Of a stretch of 64,000 nt of DNA, positions 61,611 to 64,000 are shown piece by piece. Each line of letters starts with the position of its first letter. The stretch's first letter is position 1. Position numbers and translations under genes: made by a program. The notes beneath the pieces were generated by a model that saw only the letters and a list, made by a program, of their open reading frames with translations, had not been told where the DNA came from and made no database searches. Source of the DNA: Anarhynchus alexandrinus. Its lineage: Eukaryota > Chordata > Aves > Charadriiformes > Charadriidae. Location: NCBI GenBank assembly GCA_008711295.1, contig VUYV01000082.1, positions 2,332,296-2,396,295 on the forward strand. The letters run 5' to 3'.

Positions 61611-61711
61611 AGAAGTAATATAGCATTCACACAATGGTGACATCATCTCTCCAGCTAAGAGGAAGCATAGCTGAAAGGCAAAGGCTTGGCTTGCAGTCCC
61701 CTGCCTATAGC

Positions 61712-61718
61712 TGACTCA
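61712..61718. promoter_or_regulatory. AP-1 match TGACTCA
   Basis: Exact AP-1 heptamer about 100 bp from the CArG box in intron 3. Confidence 0.3.
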
Positions 61719-62268
61719 TTAAGGCTAAAAGCCTAACCATAGCTAGATGGTACCACCCACCTCCTAACCACCAAGCGTCTGGCAGAACCGAGCAGTCTGG
61801 CCCTCTAGCTTTCCGTTACTATACTGCTCCCCCAGCATCGACATGAATGCCAGTAGCCCGACTCAGGCAACTGGCTGGCTGACCAAGCTAGAGAGTTGAC
61901 CTAAAGCAAAAATTAGTCTTAAATGCGTGTGCGTGCTTCAATCATGCAGTATTTTCAGTTTCTCAGTCCCTCCTCAAACTTCTTTTCTGACCTCAACATA
62001 GTCTCACAACCGATGGCCTTCACTCAGGGCTCTTACACAGCAGGAGCCCCAGGCACTTGACACACTCTGCTACTCGGAACAACCCCACTGGCATAAAAAC
62101 CTGATCAAATATGTTCACTGTGGTGCTTTAACCTACATGCTGGTTTCAGTAGGATCAAAAACACTCCAGGGGAACACCAGAACGGAGCCCAAGAGCCTGT
62201 TTTTGCATTATCATTTAAGGAATGCATTATAGAGAAGTTTCAAAATGCTAATAACCTAGCATCAAGTC

Positions 62269-62295
62269 AAAAAAAAAAGAGAGAGAGAGAAAGAA
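62269..62295. repeat. A10-(GA)n tract
   Basis: Poly-A followed by GA repeats in intron 3. Confidence 0.8.
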
Positions 62296-63571
62296 ATCAA
62301 ATGAAGGACAAACAGCATATCCAAGACAGCTCTCAACAACAGAACTTCAAGATGTAAAAAAGGAGAAAAATCACTTGAGTTGGCAGGAACACTGCAGTGC
62401 CAAGATTCAACTTTGCATTATCTGAAGTTTGAGGACAGTCACAAGGAGAAAAGTAAGTTTCATTTAAAAAAATGAAATATATCCTACTGGGTCAAATGCA
62501 AAATATTTATTTCCCCAAGCCATTTTTGGACTAGAGCCCATACCTCTTTCTCTAGCATTCCTTAACTGAATCTGGAGATAGCAAAACAGAAGAACCAAGT
62601 TAGGCTGTAATTTTAGGTTATACAAATGTTTATGAAGTTCTGACAGGAAAGAAAAACTGGTACACAGTCTGCAAAAGCTCAGGCTGCTCATGATACTAAA
62701 ACAATGAACTGCAGGGAGACTGACAGCAAGGGCTGAACCACTACAGAAGTGACTGCCGGAGAGCTCCTGCTCTGGTTTACAGGAATGAAGCAAAAAGGGT
62801 GTGGTAACTACTAAAAAACAAGCGGGCAACAGACTCTTTTTTAGCTCCTTGTTCTGTTGAAAACCACATTTCAAGACACAGATTTTGAGAGCTGCATTTA
62901 GAAATCTCAAGCAATTCAGAGCATGTAAAACATTTCTTAAGAAAATCAGAAACTACGTACATCTTTTCTTGCCATTTGTATACAAACACCATCAAAACAA
63001 ACATCCTCCACAATTAGTATCCAAACTTAACATTGCCCTTTGCATCAGAAATTTGGACAAATCTTGGAAACAAACTAGTGAAACCACAAGCTCTATTCTT
63101 TTGGGTTTAGTGGAAACAGAACTTGACCTTTACATGCAACTTCAAAGAGACATCTGTGCCTCTACATAATCTGAACAGCCCTGTCAATCAAGTACCCCTG
63201 AATGGGTAAACACACAGAGAATATTGTATAGAAAATAAAGATGCACTTTGGGACAGCACAATATACAGTGCAGCATAGCAGACCAATGCTAAGAAGCAAG
63301 CTGAGAAAGATGACCTGACACCAAGAAAGTTGAAACAGAAGTGTTCTACTAGCTCAGAAACTTAAGAAATATGTAAACATCTAAAAACTACAAATAAAAT
63401 ACTTCAAGGTCATGTTCTATAGAAGCAGATATAGAGGACTGTTTCTTGTGAAAATGACAACTGGGCCTGAGGTGCATGTGAAGATCTATAACAGCAAGTG
63501 ATATGTCTTACAACAGCTAATATTGTTTCCTCCCTTAATGTAACAAGGCCAATAAAAATCATCCAGTTACT

Positions 63572-63820
63572 ATCATAGAATTGCTGAGGTTGGAAGGGAC
63601 CTTTAAGATCAAGTCCAACCATTAACCTACCCTGACAAAACCACTTCTAAACCACGTCCCTAAGTACCATATCTACACCTTTTTTTAAACACCTCCAGGG
63701 AAGGCAAATCCACCACCTCCCTGGGCAGCCTATTCCAATGTTTAATAACCGTTTCAGTGAAAAAATGTTTCCTAATATCCAATCTAAACATCCCCTGACA
63801 TAACTTGAACCCTCTGGACA
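63572..63820 (-). mobile_element. CR1 retrotransposon 3' fragment (diverged)
   Basis: Minus-strand 3' end with a single ATCATAGAAT terminal unit in plus orientation, then the CR1 block (GGTTGGAAGGGACCTTTAAG, CACCTCCCTGGGCAGCC). A relic frame to about 63660 reads [20 protein letters not shown], typical of CR1 tails. The left-hand boundary on the element's 5' side is uncertain and may extend to about 63900. It lies in MYH9 intron 3, in the same orientation as the gene. Confidence 0.85.
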
Positions 63821-64000
63821 GAGAGGACTGTAAGAAAAATCTCATTGTGAAGGGCAACAGCCTAGGTGCATAGCTGTTGAGGTACAGTGGAAGTGTGTTT
63901 TGGCCCACGAGGTGGCTATGTTGCATTTTTAGGCTGTTTTTAGGTTGCTACGCTTCAGATTTTTTTCTTTTAAACACCAAACCCAGAGAATACCTAACTC

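Larger units (their letters stand above)
57179..64000 (-). other. MYH9: MYH9 intron 3 (3' part; continues beyond window)
   Basis: I searched for the expected exon 3 (about 157 nt, encoding the motor segment ending ..MMQ) and found nothing like it, so exons 1-3 are past position 64000. The intron is AT-rich with two CpG-bearing patches (59455-59590 and 60290-60410), a CArG box (61601-61610), AP-1 sites (59579-59585, 61712-61718), an A/GA tract (62269-62295) and a CR1 tail (63572-63820). Confidence 0.85.

Overview
This is vertebrate, almost certainly avian, nuclear DNA. Two chicken-repeat-1 (CR1) retrotransposon tails with the typical ATCATAGAAT 3' end lie near the window ends, and the only recognisable gene is split into short exons with GT-AG introns. 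There are no bacterial features, RNA genes or CRISPR arrays.

The window is dominated by one gene on the minus strand: MYH9, the non-muscle myosin IIA heavy chain. I could place 38 consecutive coding exons (exons 4 to 41 in human numbering) between 57178 and 18867, followed by a 3' UTR of about 1.4 kb ending near 17460. The exons add up to 5393 nt. Counted from the codon equivalent to human Asp164 to the stop, this gives exactly the human number of codons. Exons 4-20 carry the ATPase and actin-binding motor, the converter, the neck and the IQ motifs. Exons 21-40 carry the coiled-coil rod. Exon 41 carries the non-helical tail, which separates MYH9 from MYH10, MYH11 and MYH14. Exons 1-3 (5' UTR, start codon, SH3-like subdomain) are not in the window. 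Positions 57179-64000 are intron 3, so the promoter lies beyond the right edge.

Positions 1-17459 are intergenic DNA downstream of MYH9. A CpG-dense stretch (about 1-330) looks like the edge of a CpG island and so perhaps a neighbouring promoter. A CR1 tail follows at 853-1498. The rest has microsatellites, purine tracts, scattered AP-1-like sites and two small CpG-containing patches (about 6390-6550 and 9240-9440) that may be regulatory. No protein-coding gene is supported there. In mammals the DNA downstream of MYH9 holds the APOL cluster and then RBFOX2; I recognise no APOL-like coding sequence here.

I found no novel multi-gene system. The observations most worth checking are a CArG box plus AP-1 site in intron 3, a CpG-rich island with a 14-nt candidate micro-exon in intron 5 at the loop-1 position, a miR-124-type 8-mer in the 3' UTR, and a palindromic element next to a tiny ORF with a good splice donor at about 6.4 kb.
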